Source: Microglena sp. YARC
Lineage: Eukaryota; Chlorophyta; Chlorophyceae; Chlamydomonadales; Chlamydomonadaceae
DNA length: 64,000 nucleotides
Assembly (NCBI GenBank): GCA_022414725.1
Contig: CM039465.1
Coordinates: 45,685,726 to 45,749,725, forward strand
Direction: 5' to 3'
This document shows positions 21,956 through 31,367 of the stretch, in pieces. A model generated the notes under the pieces. The model was not told the DNA's origin. It did not search any database and was given only the letters and a program-made list of their open reading frames with translations. A program made the translations under genes and the position numbers. Within the stretch, counting starts at the first letter, position 1, and every line of letters starts with the position of its first letter.

Positions 21956-23946
21956 TATAGAGTATGTATGCTTAAGGCCTCTGATGACCCCCCTAGGTTC
22001 CGCCTGTCTCTTTGTACATTAGTTTGTCTCTCTCCATCTGTGCTGCTGATACCGGCAAACTCTGCACCCAAACATTTAGCGCGTAGTTGGAGTGCGCTTG
22101 ACTAAAGATATCAGCTTTGCAGCGGTCATGATCCTTCTCAATAGTTGTCAACTGTTTTGTAGCTTATTCTGCTATGAGGACCTACTTACTCCACTACTTC
22201 TGAAACTTCCAGCCTCCCTCCTCTCACTTTCTCGCTTTCTGCGTATCAACTATTTCTCGACTATTTGCCCCAATGTCCTGCCCGTGACTTCTAATGTGTT
22301 TAGGGTTTAGTTGCCTAGTGGTTTGAATGCCAGCGGTTGACCATAATTCAGATGCCACATGTCCAGGCTGTCAAGAATATGTGTTCAATCCTACGCACGC
22401 CAGGGACACGCCCAGCCGACTCTCCAACCTCATGGGCAAACATGGGTCAGACCACATATCACACTGCGATCTTGTAATATGATTATGTATTGGGCAACAA
22501 GGGGCTCGAGTCCTGGGGGTCCCGAATTGATTGCCATAAATGTGGGGAATGAAGCCACATCAAGCTTGTATGCGGCTGACCAAACAAATTCAACTATACC
22601 TCTAATTGGTTACATTTCCTGTGCATCAACTGCTTGCAAATAAAGACCATCTACAAGACAGGCCAGGCACGTTTAATACTCCTTCAAATTTAACAGCCCT
22701 ACAAAATGTCAATTGTCGTAGTAAACGAAGCTACATCCATCGATTCAATTCAACTAAATCCAAATATATTGAATTCAAATGAATACAATTCGAATCAATT
22801 AAATGCATTCAATTCAAGTCAATACAACACAATTTTGATTCTATCAAATTAATTAAATCAATTGTAATTAATTAATTAACTAATTAATACAATTAAATTT
22901 AATTGATAATTAATTAAATATAATTTAATTAATTAATTAATACCTTATAATTAATCAATCAATTTAACATAATTTGATTAATTCATTTTAATCTTATTAT
23001 TCATTAATTAATACAATTTATTTATTCAATTAAACAATTATACGATATTAAAATTACACAATTAAAATTACACAATTAAAATTACACAATTAAAATTTTA
23101 ATTAAATATAGATTATTAAAAAAATTTTCATTTGGGACGCGCTTCCAGGCGCCCTTTATTTGAAGAGGGATTAGACCCATTAAAATGTGCGTCCGTCCGT
23201 CCGTGTCACCAACCACATTTTCAGGTTTTATGAAAAACATCAAAAAATTGAACATTCTATATTTTTGATGAATTATAAGACTTATTTATACCGGACAAAT
23301 TCTGACCAGAGCAAATATGAGGATCGAAATTCACGAAAAGGAGCTCAGGTCGGGCCAAAAAGCTACAATTAACGGTTAACAATTTGATTTCAGGGTGTTT
23401 TGAGCTAACATTTCAACTTTGAACTACTTAAACATGTGCGTATACATAGGTTTGGGAGCAGAATTGTCGTCAAAAAACCAAGGCGAAACATGTTAGCATC
23501 ACAATGGACGAAACATTCCCCTCGGGCACTTGTGCTATAATTAGCCCACGGACCCCACCCCAGGGCCGTGCGTGGGGCAGGGGCGGGGGCGGGGGCACCC
23601 GGCAGGGGCAGGGGCAAGCCACGCCACCTGCCGCTGCCCTAAATCCCGTTCAGGAGGGCGGGACATACCGTTCACGTCTGGGCTGGGCCGAAACATGCAA
23701 TACCTTGTACAAATTCCGTAAAATCAACCAGACAGCTGATTGGCCTCATTTTTCTTGCATCAAATTCTTGACACAATTTACAGCAATTGCATGCATTCAA
23801 ATCACGTTAATTAAATTAAATGGAAAGGAATAAATCGAATTAAAATCACACAACATAAAATACAATTCAATTCAATTAATTAAAATACATTGAATTAAGG
23901 ATCCGAATCATTTCATTCGGGACGTGCCTCCAGGCGCCCTTAATTA
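21956..23946 (+). repeat. X repeat, copy 3 (longest form)
   Basis: It has the same order as copy 2: 'GTATGCTTAAGGCCTCTGAT', the 600-bp 5' part, the GCAAATAAAG block, the AT-rich spacer (about 22,745-23,130), the GC hairpin, and the 300-bp block. It then extends through a G-rich tract (23,574-23,612) to 'GGGCTGGGCCGAAACATGC', 'GGCCTCATTTTTCTTGCATC', a second AATT-rich spacer and a terminal GC hairpin at 23,917-23,940, where it abuts LINE-A. Copy 4 in the right arm has the same long form. Confidence 0.8.
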
Positions 23947-24646
23947 AACAAGGAGATCCCCTATCCCCACTCCTATTCGGTCTGTTCATTGATATAATTG
24001 AATCGTTTCTCCAATCCAAGCTCCCAAATGTAGGGGCTGAGCTTAGGGGAAAGATTTTGCAACTGTTACTTTATGCTGATGACCTAGCTATAATGGCAGA
24101 ATCCCCGGCAGATATGCAAGCGATGCTTGACTGCCTGAGAGATTTCTGCGAGGCTACTAAGATAGCTGTGAGTATAAAGAAAACTGAGATTGTCGTTTTC
24201 AACAAGCAATTCTGTGATGAGGCCCGCATGGATCCTGATTACAAATTTGTCTATGATGGAGCACAACTTTCTACAAAGTTATCTTTTATCTACCTGGGAT
24301 CCCTCTTTGTGGATGGTGACTCAAGCAGTCGTGCAAAAGCTGCTTTTTCTAGGATGCTTATTAAGGCCCAAAAGGCACACCACATGCTCCATAGGCGATG
24401 CCATACTATGGATATATACAATTTTGAAATTCTCACCCACCTGTTTGATTCTCTTGTACAACCTATCCTGAATTTTGGTTGTGAGGTGTGGGCTCCTTCT
24501 ATTCTGAACAACACACTTATCTCAAATGACGATACTTGTGAGAAATGGCATAGAGGTATACTTAAACAAATGTTGGGTGTTTGCCAATCTACTACATCTA
24601 ATATTATCATGGAAGAGCTGGGTAGAACCCCGTTGTGTTTTGCTTG
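23947..24646 (+). pseudogene. LINE-A piece 2: reverse transcriptase, C-terminal half
   Basis: It opens at the RT motif 'QGDPLSPLLFGLFIDIIES' (23,949), continues to the catalytic 'LLLYADDLAIM' (about 24,066-24,098) and 'KKTEIVVF', and then to thumb-like sequence with 'LTHLFDSLVQPILNFGCEVW'. This part is free of stops. At 24,646 it is cut after 'RTPLCFA' by the copia element. The reading resumes in the same frame at 38,012 ('WLKQAL') and 38,534 ('RFWNKTID'). Non-LTR RT with this arrangement and no RNase H fits an L1-like element, but the clade needs a tree. Confidence 0.9.
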
Positions 24647-25000
24647 TATCAGCTTAAACACTTCAAGAGTGGAGAGATGCTTGCAGCGGTCAAACGCGCC
24701 AATCTATACACGGAGATGAGAATACTTTACAGCGACTGGGGAACCACAAAGGGCACCAGTGGTGGAAGGGGCGAAAGCCGGGAACCTAATCAGGGTACAG
24801 GCTATACAGCGCGTGTCAGAGGACCAGGGGACGCAGCCTACAGGAAGCTGTCACTGTGTCATGCAGGATGACACAGTCTACGGGAAGCTGACACAGTACG
24901 GACAGAAAAGGAGTTACTGTCTGTACCGATAGTTCTAAGAAAGTACATAAGTAGTCACCAAGACATAAAACGATTGAGTGAATCGCAATTGATGCTGATA
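24647..25000 (-). repeat. Copia 3' LTR
   Basis: The 354-bp copy differs from the other LTR by about eight substitutions and a 2-base indel by eye (roughly 97-98% identity). The terminal heptamers TATCAGC and GCTGATA are inverted repeats of each other. Confidence 0.95.
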
Positions 25001-25298
25001 CTCCACCTATGACGCAGGTGACATGCAATACTACTACCCCACCTATGGTACAGGTGTCATAGAACTATGTGTAACAAGAAAAAAAAATCGACGAACTCAG
25101 AAATCCAGGAGAACTCCAAAGGAAACCAAAAAAGAAGAAGGAAGGAAACTAGGCAGTAATTTGTTTTTACTGCAAAGCCAGAAAAACAAACCGAATATCA
25201 AAGATGGGTTACAACGGTATAGAAAAACCAATCTGGGAATAGGAACCTGATGCCAAACAATTGATGACCAAAGAGACAGATGTAAAAAAAAAATGACC
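25001..25298 (-). other. Copia 3' untranslated region
   Basis: Between the pol stop and the 3' LTR. It contains a short duplicated motif ('CACCTATGACGCAGGTGACA' and 'CACCTATGGTACAGGTGTCA' on plus), each an imperfect palindrome. On the minus strand only a short purine run ('AGGTGGAG') precedes the LTR, a weak polypurine tract. Confidence 0.6.
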
Positions 25299-26391
25299 TC
25301 AAGGGGAAGCGGTCATTCCGTGCATGCGGACAAACCGCCAGAACACAGCAGGATCAAGGGGCTTGGTAAAGGGGTCAGCACAGTTGTCCTCAGTGTTAAC
25401 ATAGGCAACCTGCAGCCGACCATCCTCAACCAACTCCTTGATATAATGATGAATCACATCAATGTGCTTGCTGCGAGGAATCAGCTGCCAGTCATTGGCC
25501 CAACTCAGAAACCCCAGGTTGTCACCCAGAATGGTGACAGTAGTGCAAGGTAATCCCAGATCAGCCCTCAACTTCTTCAACCATTGCACCTCCCTGGCAG
25601 TCTGAGCCAGGGCTTGATACTCAGCCTCACTAGAGCTAATAGCAACAGTAGGCTGCCGCTTGCTCATCCAGTTGACCAGGCACCCAGCAGCAAGCACAGC
25701 ATAGCCAGTCTGAGATCTCCTTTCAGACCCATCATCAGCAAAGGATGAGTCACTAAAGACAGTAAAAGAGAAATCAGGGCTGTGAGTGTAATTGAGGCCC
25801 AGGTGGGAGTGAGACCTCAAATACAAGAGCAAGCGCTTGGCTGCCCCCCAGAGGGGGACAGTAGGGTGAGCAGAAAACCTGGACAGGTAGCTTACAGCAA
25901 AAGAAATATCAGGTCTGGTGCAAGTAGCCAAGTATAGCAAAGCACCAACAAGAGAGAGGTACTGGCTATTAGAGGGCAGGGGATCTCCAGGGGGGTCAGT
26001 GACAGTGCACTTGGCCATGGGGGCAGAGAACTTGGGCTTGGCTGCAGAGGTGAGACCAAACTGCTCCACCAGATCAACAATGTAGGAGTGCTGGGAGAGG
26101 TTGATCTGATCACACCTGCCATCAGAGTCAAGTGTAACATGCATGTCCAGTGAGAGAAACTGGACAGGCACACCCAGCTCCTTCACCTCCCAGCCAGCAG
26201 CCTCCATAGCCTTGATCAGCAAAGCATACAAAGCCAGATCATCAAAAGCACAGATAAAATCATCAACATAGGTCAGAACATAGCTCCACCCACCAAAGGA
26301 ATCCTGTCTAAAGTACAGAGCGGGTTCTGCCTTGCTCATCACAAACCCATGAGCAATCAAAACCTGCTTGACCTCCATGCTCCAAGCCCTG
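25299..26391 (-). CDS. Copia pol, C-terminal part: RT (YVDD) and RNase H
   Basis: An open frame of about 360 codons. It resumes RT just after the 'LKQAP' motif with 'RAWSMEVKQVLIAHGF' and carries the catalytic 'VLTYVDDFICAF', then 'YLSLVGALLYLATCTRPDIS', the tether before RNase H. RNase H follows, with 'FSDSSFADD', 'SSSEAEYQALAQ', 'GDNLG' and the C-terminal 'RSKHIDVIHHYIKE' and 'DNCADPFTKPL'. All are hallmark copia motifs. The frame is intact to its stop. It is separated from the RT N-terminal part by the CACTA element. Confidence 0.95.
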
Positions 26392-27479
26392 GGTCACTAT
26401 GAATAAAACAGTATTTTACGAACTAGAATTTGGCTTGGAAAATTCTACGAACCCCCCTCGTAAAATGTTGGGCTCTACTTCGTAAAAAGCGGACACCCCA
26501 TCGTAATTTAAGGTTTACGAACTAGGATTTGATGGTTCGTAAACTGAATGGAGCTGGTTCGTAAAATTCCGGCACCCTTTTATTACGAACTAGGATTTGA
26601 TAGTTCGTAAACTAAATGGTGCTGATTCGTAAAATACCGGGCACCCTTCGTGGAATAACCCTCCTTGAATACAGGGGATTTGGTCCCGGATTGTACAGGG
26701 AATTTGGTCCCGGATTGTAGTATTTAATACTGGACCGACCCTTTTCTTATTCTGTAAATTCGGGACCTGGGCTCCGGGCTAGGTTAGGTTCCGGGTATTT
26801 CCCGGATTGGGTCCCGGTTTTTTTTCCAGGCAGTGCTTGCACTGGAGACTTTGGATCATACGAGATGTACAGATGGATTGCAATGTTTTATTTACAGAGA
26901 TTTTTAAGACTGAAAAATTCGAATTCAAAAAAGTGATAATGAACAATAGCTATTATAATTTGGCCATTTACAAATTCTCTTCATTTGTGGGGGAAATTGT
27001 ACCCATGAATTGGGCCTAGAAAAATGGTACTCATCAGAAATATGAGTACCCTGTGCTCTGACTACTAAAATAATAAGTACCAGCCAGGGTACCCTGATGA
27101 GCTCTGACTAGCTATCTAGTATGTCTTCTGCCCCTGCCCCCCCCCCCCTGCCACCCCGACTGGCTAGTCTAGCCAAGCTACTATTATATTATGAGTGACC
27201 AGCAGCAGTGACCAGCAGCAAGACCAGTGTCCTCATAAGGCTTCTTGATCTTGTTCCTCTACTCATCCCTGCATGCTGATGACTTGCTCCTTCTCCACCA
27301 TGTCGCAATATGCGGAAGTCACTGCCTGCTGGAACTGCAGCAGCATGGAAGGAAGGAGGTGGAGTTAGAATATTATTAGTTGCTTGACCAAGCACAAGCC
27401 AGTTGGACAATTAACGAATCAGCAAGCAAGAAAGCGAGCAAGCATTCACGTGGTAGCAATTACGATGATGAGACAGATA

Positions 27480-27672
27480 GATGGTGTAGCATATAAGACA
27501 CATGGTGCAGCATACAAGACAGATTGTGCAGCATACAAGACATATGGTGCAACGTACAAGACAAATGGTGCAGCGTACAAGACACATGGTGCAGCGTACA
27601 AGACAGATGGTGCAGCATACATGACACATGGTGCAGCATACATGACACATGGTGCAGCATACATGACACATG
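27480..27672 (+). repeat. 20-bp tandem repeat inside the CACTA element
   Basis: About ten units of 'ATGGTGCAGCATACAAGACA', with CGTAC and CATGAC variants, run to 27,672. One more pair follows the LINE-A remnant at 27,708-27,740. The unit keeps a frame (MHGAAYKTDGAAYKTH type), but only because its length pattern permits it. Confidence 0.85.
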
Positions 27673-27709
27673 GACTTTAACATGTAATGTAATGTAATGT
27701 AATGTAATG
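27668..27709 (+). mobile_element. Minimal LINE-A 3' end with (TAATG)n tail
   Basis: The sequence 'GACTTTAACATG' followed by five TAATG units is exactly how LINE-A ends at 48,234-48,260. It sits within the 20-bp array, and 'GTGCAGCATAC' flanks resume on the right. It looks like an extremely 5'-truncated insertion. Confidence 0.6.
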
Positions 27710-28122
27710 GTGCAGCATACAAGACATACGGTGCAACGTACAATTTGGAATTAATGGGTTTTGGGTACAGGGTACTATGTTTTACTAAGCTAAGTTCCGA
27801 ATTCTCCGTGATCTGGGGAGAATTCGTACCAATTTGGGATGAATCCAGTTCGTAATTTGCTACATAGGCTTCGTAAAATGCTTTGGGGATGAATCTAGTT
27901 CGTAAATTGATCATAGGCTTCGTAACAGGCTATGGGGATTCTCGATCTACGACCCCCCCCTCGTAATTTGCTATTTGGGCTTCGTAAAATGCTTTAGATG
28001 ATAGACAAAACTTTACTAAGGGTCCTCATGACATATTACGAGGGAAGTTCGTAGATTTTCACTTTACGATACCTGTCCGAGAATTAGCAAGTTCGTAAAA
28101 TGCTGTTTTATTCATAGTGGGT

Positions 28123-28406
28123 GCCTGCTTCAGACCATAAAGGGACTTGATAAGTTTGCACACAAGGGGAATGCCATTGGGACCAAGCACCTTGAAACCC
28201 TCAGGCTGGTGACAGTACAAGTCAAGACCAGGTTCCAAGGTTGCATTGAGAAAAGCAGACTTGATATCCAGCTGCCGAACAAACATCTTCCTATGAGTGA
28301 TGGCAGCAAGGAGAACCCTAAGCCCAGCTTTAGAAGAGACCGGGGCATAGACATCATGAAAGTCCAGCCCAGGCCTCTGCAGAAATCCTCGAACCACAAA
28401 GCGTGT
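28123..28406 (-). CDS. Copia pol: RT N-terminal part
   Basis: The frame reads 'VRGFLQRPGLDFHDVYAPVS', then 'QLDIKSAFLNATLEPGLDLY' (RT motif A with the catalytic Asp), then 'KLIKSLYGLKQAP', where the CACTA element interrupts at 28,122. It is one frame away from the upstream integrase frame, so a frameshift lies near 28,406. The amino acids lost at the junction are few. Confidence 0.93.
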
Positions 28407-30570
28407 TTAAAAACGCACAGAACCATCAATCCCTATCTTCTTCACAAATAGCCACCGGCCAGACAGGACCCTCTGTCTAGGAGGCTGAGGAGTAAGAACC
28501 CATGTGCCATGGGCACGCGAAGACTCCATCTCATCCTTCATAGCTAGTAACCATTGATCCCTGTCAGGGTTAGAGGGGTGCATGGCGGCCCTATATGACA
28601 GTTCAGTGGAAGTAGAGATATATGCACCCACATAAAGGCAGTTAATCCCCACATGAGCAACATTTGTATCAGCAGTAGCAGGTAGTACAACCCCCAGATC
28701 AGGACTACTGACTGGTTGAACAGGGTCGGCATTCTTTGCCTCTAATTCAATGAAGCCTGGGTCGACTAGAACTTCCCAGCCATACGCAGCATCAGAGCCA
28801 GCCCACTCATCCAGTTCATCACTCAGGCTTTCCCTGACGGCTAATTCATCATCGAGCCTAGTCCGGTGTAAACCACCAGAGAGGACAGGGGGCAGTGGGA
28901 TCAATAATGCCCGCAGGTCATCAGAACAGGTGGACGGGGGGAGACGAGAATCAGACAGAGGACGTACCAGAGGCTCCACTACTACTATGACCTTCGAGCG
29001 GTCAAATCCTATAGCTTCGCCTGTGAAACGTGGCACAGAGGAGGGCCTGGCGACCCCCTGAGATTCGGGTAAATTTATGTTCGGAAGAACTTCAGACTCC
29101 CGCCTGCACTTAAATTTTACACGCGATACAGCACGATCAGTCCCTGGCCTGGGACGCAAGTTCATCCCATGACCAGGACAGCCGTCAACAATCTGGGTTA
29201 CTAAAGGGGCTAAGGCATTACCAGCAGCATCCAGCACATTACTGTTGACTGCAGTAGGGACGCTGTCTACATACTGGGACCCATCATAAGGGGAGAGCCC
29301 AGGTATATAGTTGTAGCTGAACTGTTCATAGAAGAGTACGTCACGACTCTCTACTACCTGGCGCAACTTTGGAACCCAAACAAAATAACCCTTGCTCACC
29401 AGGGAATACCCAACCAGTCTACCAGATAATGCCCTTTCATCAAGCTTGTTACGCTTTTTCCCATTGACTAAAGTGACATAGCAAGGGCAACCAAACACAC
29501 GTAACAACGACAAATCAGGAACCACACCGTAGAACAGCTCATAAGGAGTCTTTTCACCCTGATTGGGCAGCCGATTGCGAAGATAACAAGCACTGAGAAA
29601 GGCATAGGGCCAGAAGGACTTAGGAAGCTTAGAATCTAAGTGAATACTCCTAGCTACATTCTGCAAGACCCCATTGTACCTCTCTACAGTAGCATTCTGC
29701 TGAGCAGTGTACATCATCGACAACTCATGCACTGCCCCAACCGAGATCAACCATTCCTCGAACCACTTAACTAAAAATTCCTTAGCCCTGTCAGACCTCA
29801 GACACTTTAAAACAAACCCATGTAGCTGAGTCATCCACCTAAGGATGGTAGTCTGAACTGCTAAGGGAGCCTCATCCCTGGACCTCAAGGCCAATACCTC
29901 AGCATAGCCAGAGTATTGATCTGTGAGACACAGGATATAAAACTCCCCACGCAATCCCCTGATATGAACAGGTCCCATGATATCTAAGTAAAGGCGTTGC
30001 AGAGGTGCACGGATCTCTGTAGTGCTTTCTTTAGGAAAAGGCAAACGCTTGGCCTTAGCCTTCTGACAAGCATCACACGGGATCTTAGCCAGTCTCGTCA
30101 ATTGCTGTGTGGTGAGGGGCAAGTTCTTAACCATCTTACCTCTGACAAGTCTGCGCATGGCTTCATAGCCAGGATGACCCAGCCGCCGATGACACAGCCA
30201 TTCGGGGGTAGTAGGGATAAGAACTCCACCATCCTCATCAACATCAAGTGCAAAAACTGGGTAAGGGTCAGCACTAAAACAACACCCACTGGGAGAAGCA
30301 CAAGGCCTACAGGCAAACTTATACACACCATCACTAGAGGCAGGAAAAGACCCAAGGACAGAGGAGGCCTGTGTGGCAGTACAGCTAGTACTATCAAAAG
30401 AAACCTGGCAGTGATGGGAATGAGCAACAGCATTTACTGACAGGAGGTTCACCGGACAGTGAGGGATGTAGAGAACATTGGATAGAGTGATTGGTGTTGG
30501 TAACCAATCACTACATAACACAATGGATCCACTGCCCTCTGACCGTTGAACCACCCCAGCACCAAATCTA
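28407..30570 (-). CDS. Copia pol: protease C-terminus, integrase, linker, start of RT
   Basis: It continues the protease after the nested element ('ITLSNVLYIPHCPVNLLSVN'). The GAG-pre-integrase zinc domain has 'HRRLGHPGYEAMRRL' and 'CDACQKAKAKRLPF' (HHCC). The integrase core has the DDE residues in 'LYLDIMGPV', 'LRSDRAKEF' and 'NATVERYNGVLQN'. 'SACYLRNRLPN' and 'RVFGCPCYV' are typical of copia integrases. After an acidic, variable linker, RT starts with 'RDQWLLAMKDEMESSRAHGT' and 'LSGRWLFVKKIG'. The frame breaks at 28,407. Confidence 0.95.
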
Positions 30571-30575
30571 ACTGC

Positions 30576-30821
30576 TGTTATTCACCGGGTTTCACCGGCT
30601 CACCTAGAGTGACTTAGAGTGCACAGGACTCCTCCCTGTGGCACTGTACTGCTGTGCCGCTGCCAGCTATGGCACAGACTCTGGTGCCGGTACCATGAGG
30701 TACCGCGGCATCCCAGTACTTTCTCCTAGCGCATTGATCGAATGCTTATCTAACTGTAAAGATCTTATCCTTGCCGTCTTCCCCTCGTCTCTGTGCTCTG
30801 CACATACTCCGGTAATTCACA
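30576..30821 (+). repeat. 5' LTR of the non-autonomous element
   Basis: 246 bp, matching 35,106-35,351 with about four differences (near 30,679, 30,688, 30,736 and 30,813). It contains 'GGTACCATGAGGTACC', a near-perfect palindrome. Confidence 0.95.
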
Positions 30822-30834
30822 GGTTACGGTCCCT
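30822..30834 (+). promoter_or_regulatory. Putative primer-binding site
   Basis: 'GGTTACGGTCCCT' lies immediately after the 5' LTR. The larger copia element has 'GGTTATAGAGGTCC' in the same place (minus strand, 37,654 down to 37,641). A GGTTA start rather than TGG resembles the Drosophila copia site, which pairs with the anticodon region of initiator tRNA-Met. The pairing is inferred, not tested. Confidence 0.4.
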
Positions 30835-31367
30835 TCGCTTTAGATTGTCCTTGCTCAACGGTATTCCGAGCTGAAGGGCATTTTGATTGTTGTCGCGCGG
30901 AGTGAATCAATTGAAAGGATCCAGTAAGGCTCTCCACCCGACAAGAACCTCCCCGCTGGGACACCACTCTTGTGCGGTATATCATCCGCGTATCCGGATT
31001 GATTCTGCTCCATTGAGCATCAAGCTGTCGTCCAGCACACACACCCCTGACAACCATCTCTACCTCCACTGCGCCCCCACCACCCCCCTTCCCATCTCCC
31101 ACGCCCAGTTGTTTACGCAACCTCAGCCGTCTCTCAACCACCTCCTGACCTATCATCTCTTAAGATCTCTCCCCAGTTGGCCTTCACCACCAACCCTTCC
31201 TTTCCCCAAACCCTCCTCGTACCCCACTTGTTGCTTGCAACTCCCTCCACCCCTTTCCCCTCAAATACCCGTCCCCAGATCCCGAGTTTTATCGCACTCA
31301 GATCTCCTACTCCCTAATCCCGCCTTTCCCATCTACTTGTGCTTTTGCCTTGCCCCGGACCGTCGCC

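Larger units (their letters stand above)
11698..23946 (+). mobile_element. 12.2-kb composite block (X repeats plus satellites) inserted in LINE-A
   Basis: LINE-A is interrupted exactly between the codons for 'VGV' and 'QGDPLSP'. Everything between is foreign: X copy 1, (CCACA)n satellite, ATGG satellite, X copy 2, 52-bp minisatellite, X copy 3. The left edge starts 'CCCGAATGAAAAAAATC' and the right edge ends '(T)TTCATTCGGGACG' plus a GGCGCC hairpin and 'CCCTTAATTAA', so the edges are roughly inverted. No target duplication longer than TA/AA is visible. It may have entered as one unit or grown after a smaller X insertion. It has no credible coding sequence. Confidence 0.7.
26395..28119. mobile_element. 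CACTA-type (EnSpm/CMC) DNA transposon, non-autonomous
   Basis: The ends are CACTATGAATAAAACAG at 26,395 and its inverse ending at 28,119. The inverted repeats extend about 30 bp with one mismatch. The 3-bp target duplication is GGT (26,392-26,394 and 28,120-28,122). Ends starting CACTA with a 3-bp duplication define the superfamily. Subterminal repeats of 'TTACGAACTAGGATTTGA' and 'GTTCGTAAA', in both orientations (26,410-26,650 and 27,785-28,105), fit transposase-binding arrays. No transposase is encoded. The interior holds a 20-bp tandem array and a small LINE-A remnant. It splits the copia RT exactly in the 'KQAPRAW' motif. Confidence 0.93.
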
